A DNA stretch of 64,000 nt from Antedon mediterranea (taxonomy: Eukaryota > Echinodermata > Crinoidea > Comatulida > Antedonidae): positions 28,764,501 to 28,828,500 of the forward strand of contig NC_092672.1 in assembly GCF_964355755.1 (NCBI RefSeq). The letters are read 5' to 3'. The position numbers were made by a program, and so were the translations under genes. Below the pieces are notes generated by a model. That model made no database searches. It was not told the DNA's origin and saw only the letters and a program-made list of their open reading frames with translations. Positions 38,201 to 53,100 of the stretch are shown here, one piece after another; position 1 is the first letter of the stretch; every line of letters begins with the position of its first letter.

Positions 38201-41200
38201 AGGCCCACACAAGACACAATACAATATCTACACCTTGAACGCCCACAATATATTTTCCCACAATAGGAATTCATTTCTTGGAGGAGATTCAGTAATTGAA
38301 CCTGGAAAAGTTAAACCTGATTTATTATAGGCGCTCGAAAATAAATAAAACGGTATTGTAATCCAAAATAAAAAGATATCCAATAGACAATGATAACTCC
38401 CAAATTATTTCCTTTGAACATAAAATGTATTCTGAAAATAAGATTGTCCAATAAACTAGGCTGGTATTTATCAATGTTGTTAAAGTCAAGCAGTGCTTAC
38501 TGAAGTAAAAAACAGAAGTTAAAATCAAACCAGTGCTTGTCATTTGGAGAATGCTCTTGTCATCTTAGCTTAGGTCATTTCTAATATAAATTGTCTTCTA
38601 AGACTCCATGACTTTAAACACCATGACTTAAAAGTGTTTATCTATGTCTATCTTTTTTTCTGTTACAGACTATGGAGTTGGTTATAAGTGGGATCCACAG
38701 GTGTTAAAAATAATGGCAGGTGATACAGTGATGTGGCAATGGTCAACACCTGCTCTTGTTGACTCTGTAGGTTATACGGTTCAACAAACTGCAGATTCAG
38801 ATTCTGTAGTATATGATGGTGAAGGGTTCTATGCAGGGTCAAGATCCAAGAGTGGTAAGGAGGTTGTGATTCATTAAGCTACATCCTATTCAAATAAATT
38901 AACAAAACAGAAAATTTAGAATATGGTTCTTATTTTTGCTATATCTATAAACATTATAAAGAAAGTGTAAACCTCACAGCAATAATGTTTCTTTTATTCA
39001 ATGTTAAATCCTCAATACAGCACAACACTATTATACCACTTTTGTAATAATTAACTGGAACACTGTTTTTTTTAAAATAAACAGGTACTTATTCTCACAC
39101 ATTCTACAATGAAGGAGATTATTATTACTCAAGTGATCCTGTAAATTATGATGTCCCAGAGGAAGACAAATTCTATTTAACCGGAATCATCCAAGTAGCT
39201 CCATTTGGATCTGTGGCTTATCCAGTATCTGTAAAATTAAATGGAATTGCCGCCAAACATGATGTCAGTGCTCAGAGTAATACTCCAACTGATAGCAGTT
39301 CTTTTCCAGGAGATGATGACAGCATATCTGGTTGTTATTCAGCAATGCCAGACATAAGCTACACCTCATTGTTCTCTTTTGCATTCTGGGATTGCAGTAC
39401 AGCTACTATTGACGTCATTGAACCAGTGATTGGCTCCGCTGAGCAGACTATAACCATCAGAGGATCTGGTTTCAGTAATGTGTCTTGTGAGAATGTGGTC
39501 ATGATTGGGAATGATCACGTATGTAGTGTCACTTTCAGTAATAAAACTCTTATTGAATGCACTATTGCAACCAATAACACACTACTAGTTGGTTATTATC
39601 ACGAGATATCAGTTAATGTGAAAAATCAAGGTTACGCTATAAATGTTATTGATACGCTAGCAGCAAGAAGTTATATCTTAGTGCCTAGTATAACCTCTGT
39701 TGATCCATCTGAAGGTTCTCTGGCTGGTGGTACAGTTCTTACAATTGAGGGAAATGGGTTCGCTGCCTCATCTGTTGATGAATTGATTGTATCTCTTGGA
39801 CCAGAGTCCTGTCTCATTCAATCATTTAACTACACTCACATAATTTGTGCCACCACTTCTCATGATGTATCTGGTCATGTATTTGATGTTGCTATCGAAT
39901 TAAACCAACAGTCATCCATCAACATCGGTGGTCAGCCTTTCAGTTTCATCTACCAGCAACATCTGACAATGCAAGTTCAAGACCTTTTTCAAGATACTAT
40001 TAGTGGTGCCTTAACCACCATCTATGTAAATGGATCTGACTTTGGTGATGTCATCAGTGACATCACAGTAACGTTCGGAAATGTTGATTGTGCTGTGGTT
40101 GCTGTAAATAGTGAAGAGATTGAGTGTGAGGTTGGCTATGTTCCAGTAGGTGAACTGGCAATCATGGTACATCGAAAGAGATATGGAAATGCAAACTTAG
40201 TCAATTTTGATGCTGTATGGGGAGATGCTGTTATCAATACTATTATTCCACAACAGGGAAGTACTAAAGGTGGAACTATGGTGACAATCGAAGGAAGCGG
40301 ATTCCATACTGATGACACATCTGTAGTAATAGATGGTGATGTTTGTTAAATTATATTTGTTAACATTTCAATGGTCACATGTATCACAAACTCTCACTCA
40401 GCTGCCACTACAAACATTCTTGTTACATCAAATGGAGAAGAGTTCCCTACTAAGGCTTTTCAGTTCAAATCTTCGGCAACTCCAACGATAACATCAGTTT
40501 CTCCATCATCTGGAAATTATGGCGACAGTATCACAATACGTGGAGTCAATTTTGGATCATCGGCAGCAGACGTTAAAGTAAACATTGATGGCAAAGAGTG
40601 TACTGTGGTAGGCAGCGTGACAGCGACAAAGATTGTCTGTCAGGTTCCTTCACACAGCGCTGGTGTGTATACCGTAGAAGCTGATGTATTCAACCTGGGG
40701 AAAGCTTCATCAGTTGAAACATTTGAGTACATTCTCTCAGTTGCGTCTAGTTTTCCCATTGATGGTAAGCACATTTTGGAAGTTTAATACAAAACCTTCT
40801 TAAATATTGCTGAAAAAGTTCTTCTACATGAAGTTAATTATGTTATGATGCCCAAAAGTTCGAGATATCATATCTAGAAAACATCACCTGATGTTGATTT
40901 AATCTAGGAAGCATAGCCACTCAATTACTTAAGTAAGCTCTTTTTATGTTGAAGAAAAAGAAACTCAAAAGAAATTTGCATTGTCACTTCTCTTAAAGAT
41001 AAATGGATTTTGATATTTTTTTTTATCGTATTACAGGAAGTTTTGCTGGCACAAAAACACTAAACCTAACTGGTTTTAGTTTTGATGAAGATAGAACGAA
41101 GGTAACAGTATGTGGTAACCCATGTGATGTCACAACGGGGACATATACTTTTGTCCAGTGCCTAATACCGGTCAATGATGGAATTGGTAAATTGTTTGAT

Positions 41201-44200
41201 ATTGGTAAAATGTTATATTCATAATGCATAAGTACTACCTCCTTCCTCCAGCATCCCCACATATATCCATCAAAATGTTTGAAAAGGAAGAGTTGTAGCT
41301 CTTGTTTTTTACCTATTGTTTTTTGCCTATTTTCTAAAATGTCTCCATTTTTTGACAGCTTCATCAACAGTTATATGTGACATTGTTCTTTCTGTGGACA
41401 GTGGATTGATTGCCACCTTGTCAAACGCATTCACTTACAAGAGTTCACTAACAGCTACTATAAACTCAGTAAAACCAACAAGAGGGGGAACGGGTGGAGG
41501 AACTGATTTAACTATTACTGGTACTAGATTTAGGTATTAGACCATTTTTACAAACAATATAGAAAAGTAGGGTCTTCATGTTCATAATCATAAGTAATGT
41601 CATTCAATGCTAGATTTAACACTCCTCTATTTAACACTCTTCGAGGAGTTTCCATTTCCTCTTCTCCTAAGGTATTGACTAGTTCAAAATGCTCTTCACC
41701 TTCTTTCTTGTCGTCTTCTTTTTTTCTAAAATTTCTTAACTTAGTTAATTTTTCTTGTTTTGGTATGTTGTCTTTTTGTATGATTTATAGCATTTTTTCC
41801 ATTGCTCGTTGGGTTGTTATTAATTGTAAATATTAATTAAACATTATAATATATCATTGAAGGTCTTCTGGCAATGTGGTGACTATTGATGGTTCTGAAT
41901 GCATCATTTCTTCTGAATCGACTACCGTGATAGAATGTACAACAGAAGCTCATCAAGGTTCCATCAAGACTCATGTCAGAGTTGTGACAGATGATGATGA
42001 CAACATTGCCACACAGGTAATAATCAAGCTATGTAACACATTTACCTTCATGTAACATAAATAATCAAGAATAGATAAGGTCTCTTGATCTATATTATTA
42101 TTGAGATTTTCAATACTGGTATAGTACATTATCTATCAATTAATTATTTACAAATAACGCCTGGTCCATCCACAGTGACACAATGCATAATACTGTGATG
42201 GATATGGTACAACTACTTCCGAATAAACTCTAGCAAAACTTTAATAATACGAAGTTTGTGGGCAAATAAACCTTAACTTTATTTCCCAACACGAAATGCG
42301 CAGTCTGTTTGTTAACAAATTGATCTGTACATGTGTAAGTAACATGGAAGAATTCAGAACATTTGAGCATATATATGACAATTTGTAATTCTGAATTTAC
42401 TATTTCAACTCAGTTCCATTGCAACTCACGTTATTTGTATAGGCCTGCTATTTAATCATCATTTAGTAGGTGTGGGCATACAGATACATGGATGTTTTTA
42501 TCTTTAACAGAAAAATGCTGACTACTTTTACATAGATGTATGGTCATCCATTTGGTCTTGGGAAGGAAAACACCCTCCAATTGCAGGTCAATTTGTTTTA
42601 GTACCTGCCGGACAAACACTTCTGTTGGATATCGATACACCTATACTAGCAATGCTTTTAATTCAAGGTAATGTTATTTACAATGCAATGGTTAATTTAG
42701 TTTTGGTTGTGTGTGTTTTTGTTTTTTTCTCCATCTTGTCATTCATTTCAACTAAGCCCTTAAAGTTCCAATGGGAACATTATAAACAAGGCCAACAGCC
42801 ATAAGTCGCGTGCTCTCAGAAAAAAAATGAACTTTCAAAAAGTAATGTACTTTAAAACTTTTCTGTACATCAAAACAGTTCAAAAAGTACAGAAAAGCGA
42901 TAAAACGCATAGTGATACCGGACCGACAGACAGACCGACAGACCGACCGACCGACATAGTAAACTATTGAGTCGCGTCCACGCGACTAAAAACAAAACAA
43001 TAATTAATAATACTGGGCTTTCAATTTGCGATGACATTTGAGCTGTGTGAATTATGCAATTTGTCTTAGTCATCGATCATCTGTCGTCAAATCTATATTC
43101 ATTATTTCGCTAGCACCGTACACCTACAGAAAGGTATGTCTGTACAGAACATAATCCAAGGAAATCGATAAAATTCGGTATGATAATAAAGCCGATTTTC
43201 CACTAGGCGAATTTGTTCGTGCGAATCGAAGGCGTCAGCTAATACGCATGCGTAGAGAAGGATTTGGAATATGTAAACATGAATACACATGCGTACAAGC
43301 TGGCGCGTTCGATTCGCGCGAACAAATTCGCCTAGTGGAAAATCGGCTTAACAGTTGCCGAATAAATCTCAATGCACGCAGCATCCTAAACACGGTGATT
43401 GTGATACTTTTTTTGCTTAGGAGGTAAATTAATTTTCGATGAAAAGGATTTAGAGTTACATGCAGAAAACATTCTCATCACTGATGGAGGATTGTTGCAA
43501 GTTGGCACGGAAGAAGAACCATTCCAGCACAAAGCAACCATTATGATGCATGGTCACCAGCGTTCACAGGAACTTCCTCTTTTTGGTGCCAAGACTCTTG
43601 CTGTAAGAAATGGAACACTTGATCTTCATGGTAACTACATTTCATTCCTTCTGTATTTAACTTGTAAATTAAGCTTGTAAATGTCATTTTATAAAGTCTA
43701 TGCAAAATATTCATAAATCTGATATCATAAGTACTGCTTGAGATTCTTAAATCTCCAGTACAAATACCCTCCTGTAATGCATTTTGAAAATGTGACATGC
43801 CTGTTTTATCAAATTTCCCTCTGGTATGCTGCCACTAATCGTTCCATGTTGCCACCTCATCCCCATTACTTCATTTTTTCATCTTCTTCTAAATTCTTTC
43901 TTTAGTTATTTTTATGTTCCATGATGTCGCTCCATACACCATCTTTTATTTGTATTTCACTTTTCCATATCACCCTTTCTTCTTGTGAAATGTTCAGTTC
44001 TTCTCCATCTATTTCTTGGATTTTTTTGTACAGGTATTCCAGTTCCTGTTACATGGACACATCTGGCAGAGTCTGCTGCAGCTGGAAGCACTACCATTGT
44101 ATTGGAACAATCCGTCACATGGAACATCGGTGACCATATAGCAATTGCGTCTACTGGACATCGGCATAGCCAGCGGGAAATTGAGATGGTGCGAATTGTA

Positions 44201-47200
44201 GGTATGTAAGTAACGTGGTCATGGCTTTAGCTATTCATTGTAATGCTCAGTAATGCGTCAAATGTATATTAGCCACATAAGACCTGTAACTGAATATGCG
44301 TGTCCGGTATGGCACTCTGCCTTAACCATAGCACAATCCATGGAGCTTGAATCTATACAGAAACGCGCATGTAGAATAATTCTCGGACAAAAATATGCAT
44401 CCTATGATCAAGCAATTAAACTACTTAATCTTAAATTTTTAGATCAAAGAAGAGAAGATATTCTTCTTGATTTTGCTAAAAATCTTAACAAAATCGTCCC
44501 TAACGCATTGAGAGGCGAAACGTGTGGCAGGATACTTAGAAATGCTAAGAAGCAAAGTGAAATATATGGCAATACTAAAAGATTCAACAACTCATGTTTC
44601 CCAGCACTGTGTAGACTAATTAATAAACCAAAATAAACACAACAATAATAATAATAATAAGTAATAAGTACTTTCATCAGTTTCTTCCATGTGTAATATC
44701 TCCTTTTTAAAAATATTTCTTTTTTAAACTTTTTAACTTTTTAATGTTGTAAATGTTGATGTTTGAAAGCTTGTACCAATTTTATATGTAAATCTCTCGC
44801 AATTCAGTTTTATTTTATATATACTGCAAAGAGAAATTTTAAATAAAAGCAGAATGAATGAAAGTAGGAATAGGTTTTAATGGATAGGTACTTTTTGATT
44901 TATGTTAGATGTATCGTCTGATGGACTGACACTTGAAGTTGAACCTGCACTTAAATTCGAGCACATCTCAATTGAGCAAATTCTAAATGGCGTGTTTTTA
45001 TCAACTAAAGCTGAAGTTGGTCTTTTGACCCATAACGTTGTCGTTCGTGGATCAGTACAAGATGAATGGACAAAGAACATTCAAGCATGCAAAGACGATT
45101 CGTTTTTCGTAAACTTTGAATCAATAAACAAACATCATGTTCATGTTTTATGATATTTGAAGAAAATTCAAAAAGAGAACACACATTTTATGTGTAAATC
45201 ATATTATTTATTTTTTTTATAGATCAATTTGCAACACAAACATGCTTTCAAGGCCGTTATGGCGAGGAGATTGGGAGTGAACAATTTGGTTCACAGATAA
45301 TGCTATTTGGAAAATATAGAGATCAAGAACTTGTAAAAGGTCGCATTGAGTATGTCGAGGTCACTAATGCAGGACAGGCATTCCGTCTCGGACGTTACCC
45401 AATACACTTTCATTTCAATGGTGATGTTAGTGGTTCATACGTTCGTGGATGCGGAATCCATCATACTTTTAATCGGGCTGTTACAATCCACTCTGTGGAC
45501 AACTTATTAGTAGAACACAACGTTGTATTCGATATCATGGGACATGCATATTTTATGGAGGATGGTAATGAAATGGAAAACACTATCCAATTCAATCTCG
45601 GAATCTTTGTCAAGAGTAGCTCTAGTCTGCTAAGCGTTGACGTAACACCTGCAGCATTCTGGATAACAAATCCTAACAATACTGTGCGACATAATGCAGC
45701 TGCCGGTGGCTCACATTTTGGGTTCTGGTACAATATGCCTGAAAATCCAGGTGGTCCTTCATATACAACATCAATGTGTCCTCGTAAAATGGTTATGGGT
45801 GAATTCAAAAACAACACTGCTCATTCCCAAGGCTGGTACGGCCTCTGGGTTTCCCCAGAATATCATCCAATTAAAGGTGGACAGTGCAACTCCAACACAC
45901 CAACTCAGGCAAAGTTTTACAGTCTAACTGCTTGGAAGGTAGAAAGAGGGGCTGAGTGCATTGCCGTCGGCAGTGTCCAGTTTCATGATTTTTTAATTTC
46001 CGATGCTGATAAAGCAGGAATTGAATATCAAAAAATTGAAGCAGGTATTCCATTTGATAATGATGGAGCTCTTGTCAAGGATTCCACAATCATTGGATAC
46101 AGTGGCATTTCAAAACAATCTGAATGCACATTAGCTGGTATCCGTGCTCCCCACAACTCTGGCCTGACCATTGATGGTGTTCACTTCATCAATTTTAAAG
46201 ATAACCGTTGTGCAACTTTGCATTCCTGTTCCATGTGTTTGAGTAACCAGGGTGGATTCCACACACGAGTAAAAAATCTTGAGTTTACAGAATCTCCAAA
46301 CAAAGCTGCGTTTCTATGGCAACATGAGCATTGGTTTGAAGATTTGGATGGCACTCTAACAGGATCAAACAAGGCCAATCAGAATGTTTTACCTAACAAT
46401 CCGAACCTCCCACCAGCTCATTGTGCTAAAGATGACGCCTACAGCTTAGGTTTTGTTGATGGTGCTGCTTGTGACGATACAGTAAAACTTCACCGTATGG
46501 CATTTAATGCCGCTTTTCCATCTTCTCTTCGCTATAAAAATGCCTTATTTACTAATCAACATGGCACAAGCAGTATACTCTACCGTGCAAAACGACTAAC
46601 GCATCTCAAAGGTTGGATGATAACATTAATAGAGGGAGACACATACAACTTCATTTTTGAAGATGTTGACCACGTGACCAACATTACGTATAAAGCGGAT
46701 TTCTATAATTTTAACGATGGTGACTATGTTATTATTAATCATAACTTTACACAGAGTCCTGATGTGTTTGCAACGATCGGTTACGTTACAGCCAGTACAC
46801 AACAAATGGTGACTTACGAGAACAACTACGGTGATTATTATTTTAATGATGATAACAACAACCTTTACTACTTAGGTAAGTAATCTGTATAATTATTTTT
46901 TTTCACATTTTTAACAATTCTATCGATATCGTATAAAAAACTAGAAACAAGTGAACTGACATTACTTACTAATTAATTACTGCAGTAACGCCAAATTAAT
47001 TAACTGTGTTATTCATAGAAGCTATAATGTACATTTTGTTTTAAGCTTGTGTAGATTATTAGCATTCTTAGTCTTTGGCGTGTGGTGTGATAATTTCTAA
47101 TTAATTTGTATTTCAATGCCGTTTGTAAAAGTATGTTCCCGGATGGTCGTAAAATCAAAGCAGAACTTGGTTTTGTCTAATATCGTTCGTATTCTCAACT

Positions 47201-50135
47201 ATACATCCATACATGTACTGATGAAGAAAGTCTCTTTAGTGGTGACAATATAAATTAGACCTGAGACATTACTAAACTTCGACAATAGTTGACAGAAGGT
47301 TGAATATGTTTTGAAAGAGTAAAAGCAATCAAACTTTTTGTGACAAAAAATGGGATGTGCCCCTTGATGGACACGATGATGTCATTTTTAGTGCAGCTAT
47401 GTTTTGTTTAGAAGTAGTACGATGCCGATTAAATTAGGTCCATTGCAAATTAAACTAAATGGTTCTGTTCTCCCCATGGTCAATCATGCAAAATTTTTGG
47501 GTGTATCCATTGATAGTCGTCTGACATGGAAACCCCATGTTATTGAGACAGAAAACAAAATCTCAAAAAATATTGGTATAATTTGTAGACTGGCATCTTT
47601 TCTTCCACATCATATTCTCCGAACACTCTACTGCTCCCTTGTTTTGCCATATCTTTTATATTGCAATATCGTTTGGTGTAACACATTCCCATCTAATTTA
47701 AATAAACTTCAAATACTACAAAAGAAAATCATTCGAATAATTTCGAATGTTTCACCTAGAACTAGTACAGATCCTTTATTTCGTTCTCTCAAATTATTAA
47801 AATTAACAGATATTAATATTTTCCAACAATGTTTATTTATTTACAAAAGCCAAAATGCTCTTCTTCCATCTCATTTACGCGATATGTTTTCTCCCAATTA
47901 TGAATTTCACGGCTATTCCACAAGAATCCTCAATAACCTTCATATTCCTAAACATAAAAAGACTTCTTTTCAACATAATATTAGATTTACTGGACCCAAG
48001 ATATGGAACTCACTTCCTAACAAAATTACAACTTCTGCAAACAAACATAGCTTCGTCTTTAACACTAAACAATATCTAATACAAAAGTAAATTAATTAAC
48101 TAGTTATATTCTAGGTATCAGTTTTTTATTGTTTTCATATTCCGTCATGGTAATTACTTTATTCCTATATACCATTTACTATTATTTACTAATTTGATTT
48201 TAGTTACTTTTTGTTTTGTTCAGGCACTTTCAACACAAGCTTTTGCTTTTTAGAAATTGTGCCTCCTTCATAATATTGTTTTATTCATGTTAAAGATGAG
48301 AAAAAAAAATTGTATTGTTTTAACTATCTTTGTTCTCGTCATGAATTTTGTGTATTATATTATTTATTTTGTATATTATGAAGGAAATAAATGTTATTAT
48401 GAAATGAAATGAAATGAAATATCACTACCATATTTTGGCACATCACATTTTTTTGACTAGACTAGGCTTAAAGTATAAATATTTAGAGAATACATAAACT
48501 GTAATATAATTTACATTTCCCTGAAAACAAAGTAAATTTATTTAAAACTAAAATAAAATAAGAGATTCTATATTAGGGAGGTTTCGCAACGCTACGAATA
48601 CGATAACGAAAACGGATACGTCACGCACACGTATTCGTTTTCGCAAGACAGTAAAAATCTGTTTTGAATGGCAACGAAATATTGAGGGCGCCGTCCAAAA
48701 TATGATTGCGGTAAATTTGAACGAAGCGCATGTTTCATGGCTGCCTAGGCCTAGCGTAACATCAAAGCCAGTGAGGACTTTAAAAACTGTTATTTATCAA
48801 AATTTACCTGGCATTTTAGTAAATTACTTTTAGTAAATTACTTTCAATAAATCTATAATTATATTATAATCATGAATAATTCCTGATTCAAATGCAAAAT
48901 GTGCAAAATAGATCAAAAACTATACTCGTTTTGTAGTTACGAATATGACTGGTGATATTCGTCAACACGAATCCGCTTTACGAATTTGAAATGGGGATCA
49001 GCTTTCACAAATGTGTGACGTATTCGTTATCGTATTCGTAAGGTTGCGAAACCTCCCTATTTTGAACATTTTTGTACCTCTGTGACTACTGAGGTAGAAC
49101 TGATGTACTGTAGTCGTTGTTTACTACCTTTTTCGCATCTACAAAAAGTAACAAATTGTAAAAAGTTGTAACTAGGTGTCCATAGTGTGAAGGTAATTTG
49201 TTTAAATTCTTTGGGAGAAAAACACACAAGCGCACGAGAATGTGTACTTTAAACTAGGATTTAACCAGGGAAGAGTGAAATTACACTGTAAATTCACTCT
49301 TCGCTCTGGATTTAACTAACTGTCCTAATTGAAGCTACTATACGAAAATACATTCTTTTTGTGAGGTTCTCTATGCGTGTATATGAAAACGTGCCATAAA
49401 TCGGAAGTTCAACCAATGTTATATGTTTAAATTAACAGTGTAGGTCCTATGCCGTGTGAAAATATCAGAGTTAAAAACCCAATCATTTTTCATTACCACT
49501 TTTTCTATTCAATAGTATCTGGAAAAGACATATACTCAACTGAAGGAGACAAACTATCAATTAACCTACAAGTTTATAGATGCTATTACCTCGACTGTAT
49601 TCCACCTGTTCCTGAACCTCCTGCAGAAGGCAGACCAGATAACGCTTCTGTGCTTCTATGGTCCACGACTGAGGCTTGGGAAGGAGTGGAGGATGGATGG
49701 GGTGGTAATGATAATGAATCATTTGTACTGCCAAAAGACGGTGATGATGTCATGATCCTGTCTGGTATGTAGAAGACACAAACATATCTTTAGGAAAGCA
49801 ATTTTGTTTTTAAGTTTTACTTTCTGATTTATGATTCAAGACATCATGGTTGTTCATAACACATACACCAGTTAGATAGTGCTGTGATATAGCCATGGCT
49901 TGGAGTCTCCTGTGATATTAGAGACCTTTTGATTTTGAAAGAATATGACTTATTACGTCATGGATGTACTACTTGCATACATTTAGTTTTGTTTGCCATT
50001 TACAAGTAGTCAGAACCAAATTTGTTGATTCTAGTCCCAGGTGACAACCTTGGAGTTTATGTTACCACAGACACGTACGTACATTTGGACATTTTTTAGG
50101 TATTTATAGACGCTGGACCACAACTTGGACAATAT

Positions 50136-50184
<49 letters not shown>

Positions 50185-53100
50185 GCCTAATTTACACAGA
50201 AGTCATAGCTCGTCCGAAACTAAACTTTCTAATATATTATTATTGTTTGTAGGAAAGTGGGTTGTTGCTGATGTTGCTCTGCCGAGGATGAATCGACTCT
50301 ATATTTATGGCACCCTAGAGATTGAAGATACTAGAGACAATTATATAAACGCAACTTATATCGTTATATATGGTGATGGAGTCTTGATTATTGGATGGGA
50401 GAAATCACCATTTCAACACCAATTAAAAATGTTCTTGAATGGAAACCATTTTACCGAAGACATTCCTCTACAAAACGGACCAAATTTGGGAGCTAAAGTT
50501 TTGGGTAAGTCTTTTAAAATCAAACCTGGTTCAATAAATATGGGGTAAATTTGTAACCTGTTTAATCATCTGACGTTTATTCCAATATGTATTATGTATT
50601 ATATTATTTAATTTCTATTGTTGCAATATTGGAATGTAATTATCTAACCATTTTAAGCTTTTTTATTTTATTTTATTAATATTTCCATATATCTAAGCCA
50701 TCCTGTAATTGTAATTTCTGTTGAATCAAAGAAATGAAATAAAATAAGTAATGAATGAATAACAAAGCACAGAGAAAAGTAATGATAAACATACATACTT
50801 TTCTTTCACAATCCACATGAGCAATATTCTATACATTTTGGTCCATATGGCCATACCATTGTGTTTCATTGTATTCTCCAGAAAATAACCTACAGTACAA
50901 AAATGCTATAAGAATAAAGGAATTAGTAACATTTCTACATGGTAAAACAACTTTAGAGTTTTGAAATAATATTAGTAAAATTATGAAAGTAAAAACAAAC
51001 AAACAGGAATAGTTCAATGTTTAAAACTTTGCTAACTATATATATGGATAGTCTGCAAGACTTCGAAGAATAAGAATAATATTCTGCAGCTAATTATAGA
51101 GAACACTATAAAACGATGTGTTTCATTAATGTAGGTGTATTCGGTCGTTTGGAGATGCATGGTATTTCTCCCAATATCACATGGACACAATTGAGCAGTT
51201 CTCTCATCGCTGGCGATGACATCATCTATCTCAAAGAAAATGTAACTTGGCAAGTAGGAGATGAGATTGTGGTGGCATCAACATCGTATGAGGCTTGGGA
51301 AACTGAAACGTTCATGATAATTGAAATCATTGATGAACATACTGTACGAATCAATGACACAGCCAAGTATAAACACATAGGTATTTATTTTTAAATAACT
51401 AGATTTGCTTATCATTATCAATATTGGAGTGTGTATACTTTTGTCTTGTTGTCTTATTTGTTATTATATTAAATACTGTTAAAATGTCAAGATATTAATT
51501 AGTCATTGAATTCATTTAAATGGCTGTTTCCACCTTCACTTTGATCATATTCCCTGTAAAACTTAAAATGCTTGAAATTGTTTTGGTATGCTAAATGTTA
51601 CTTGTACACCCGTAGTGCTCACAATAGTAGCACCAAAGTTAGTTTCTTTGAAGATAAACAATATAAGCTGCAAACGAGCCATGTCCTCGAAAATTGAGAC
51701 CTAGACAAATTTGTCGACTACTATTATCGAGTGTGTAGTACGGTAGTAGAGTTTTGCTTTAAGACCAGGATTGTGTAAAGAGATAATGATAGTGAATTTA
51801 GAATTCGAAACATTTGCAACTAACTTAATTAATTCTTCCCCGAATAAATGTTTCCCCTATTATATTACATTTCATTTATCAAAAACTGGATAACCTTTGG
51901 CTGGGCACAAAGAATACACTTTTTGAACAATCGAGAGAGGTTTATGTTATTGTATTAAACATATAGAAGAATAGGAAACAGATTATTTTAACTGCATTAC
52001 ACACTATTCCAGCTGAAACGGTTACTCTTGAAGATGAATCTCTGACATACACAGAATCTGCTGAAGTAGGCCTTCTAACAAGAAACATTCAAATTATTGG
52101 TGCTGACTACACTAATTTGTTTGAAGAGTCATTTGGAGCTAGAGTTCTGATTGGAAAATATAACCAATATGGTATAGAATACAAAGGTAAAAATTATAAA
52201 CATATAATATTTAAATAATATATTGAGGTTGCAGTCTTTTTTTAAAAAAGAGCTATCACACTATACAAGAAACTAGAAATAATTGCAAAGTACAAGTGAT
52301 TGCTGCTACGCAAAACAAAATAGTCTAAACTGCACAACTATATTAAGCTACCACTAAATTTAGTAAGCATCGGTTTAGTTTACCAACAAAACAAAATAAT
52401 AATATCAAAAAACTATTTTTAACATTCCATTTGGTCATTACATAAAATGAAGTTTACTATCCTGTCATACATTCCGATTCTTTAAATGCTATCTAAATAA
52501 TTATACTGCTACTATACTTAAAGGTTATGCAAAAATCTCTAATGTTGAGTTTAAACATTCTGGACAAGAAGGCTGGACAGATTTTTACGACCCACGTTAT
52601 TCGGTTGCTTTCTTGGATATTGGAGAAGTTACTGTAGAAAGCCCTTCGTTTGTACGAGAATGTACATTTCATAATGGCTTCAGTCCTGCTATTGGAGTGT
52701 TCGGTACTTCAGGACTAACAATTCAGGATAATGTTATTCACCACACCGTTGGAGCAGGTAAAACAAAAGAAGATTTATTTTTATATTTTTTTAAACTATA
52801 ATGATAATATTTGTATCATAAGTTTAATACATTATGACATTTGCATATTGATAATTCTTTGAATTGCAGGTATTATTGCATGGGGGAGAGACCATAAAAT
52901 ACTGCATAATCTAGTGACACTGACTGTCTTTCCGGGTACATATCAAGACCGCTACAATGCTGAGGAGGATATATCATGGCCAGCAGGTATTGAAATTGAG
53001 AGCTCCAGAGATGTCATCCTACAAAACAACACTGTGGCAGGTTCTGAGAGGGTGCTTTACCACATTAGTGGTGAGATCTGTGACGTTGAAAGTCAGTGGA

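Noticed and set aside
40347-40349. TAA read through as a recoded codon (selenocysteine or programmed readthrough)
   Set aside because: Selenocysteine uses TGA, and no readthrough context or downstream stem-loop is evident. A point change or assembly error is simpler.
40320-40375. Small intron removing the exon 29 stop
   Set aside because: No GT-AG pair in the right phase spans the stop, and IPT sequence continues on both sides without a gap.
41597-41836. 79-codon ORF in intron 31
   Set aside because: Low-complexity Ser/Phe composition with no motif; it lies between two well-supported IPT 14 exons.
43921-44209. Two overlapping ORFs in other frames over exon 35
   Set aside because: They are frame shadows; the G8 motifs are in the frame used for exon 35.
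45461-46378. Minus-strand ORFs inside exon 37
   Set aside because: They are antisense shadows of the strongly conserved beta-helix exon.
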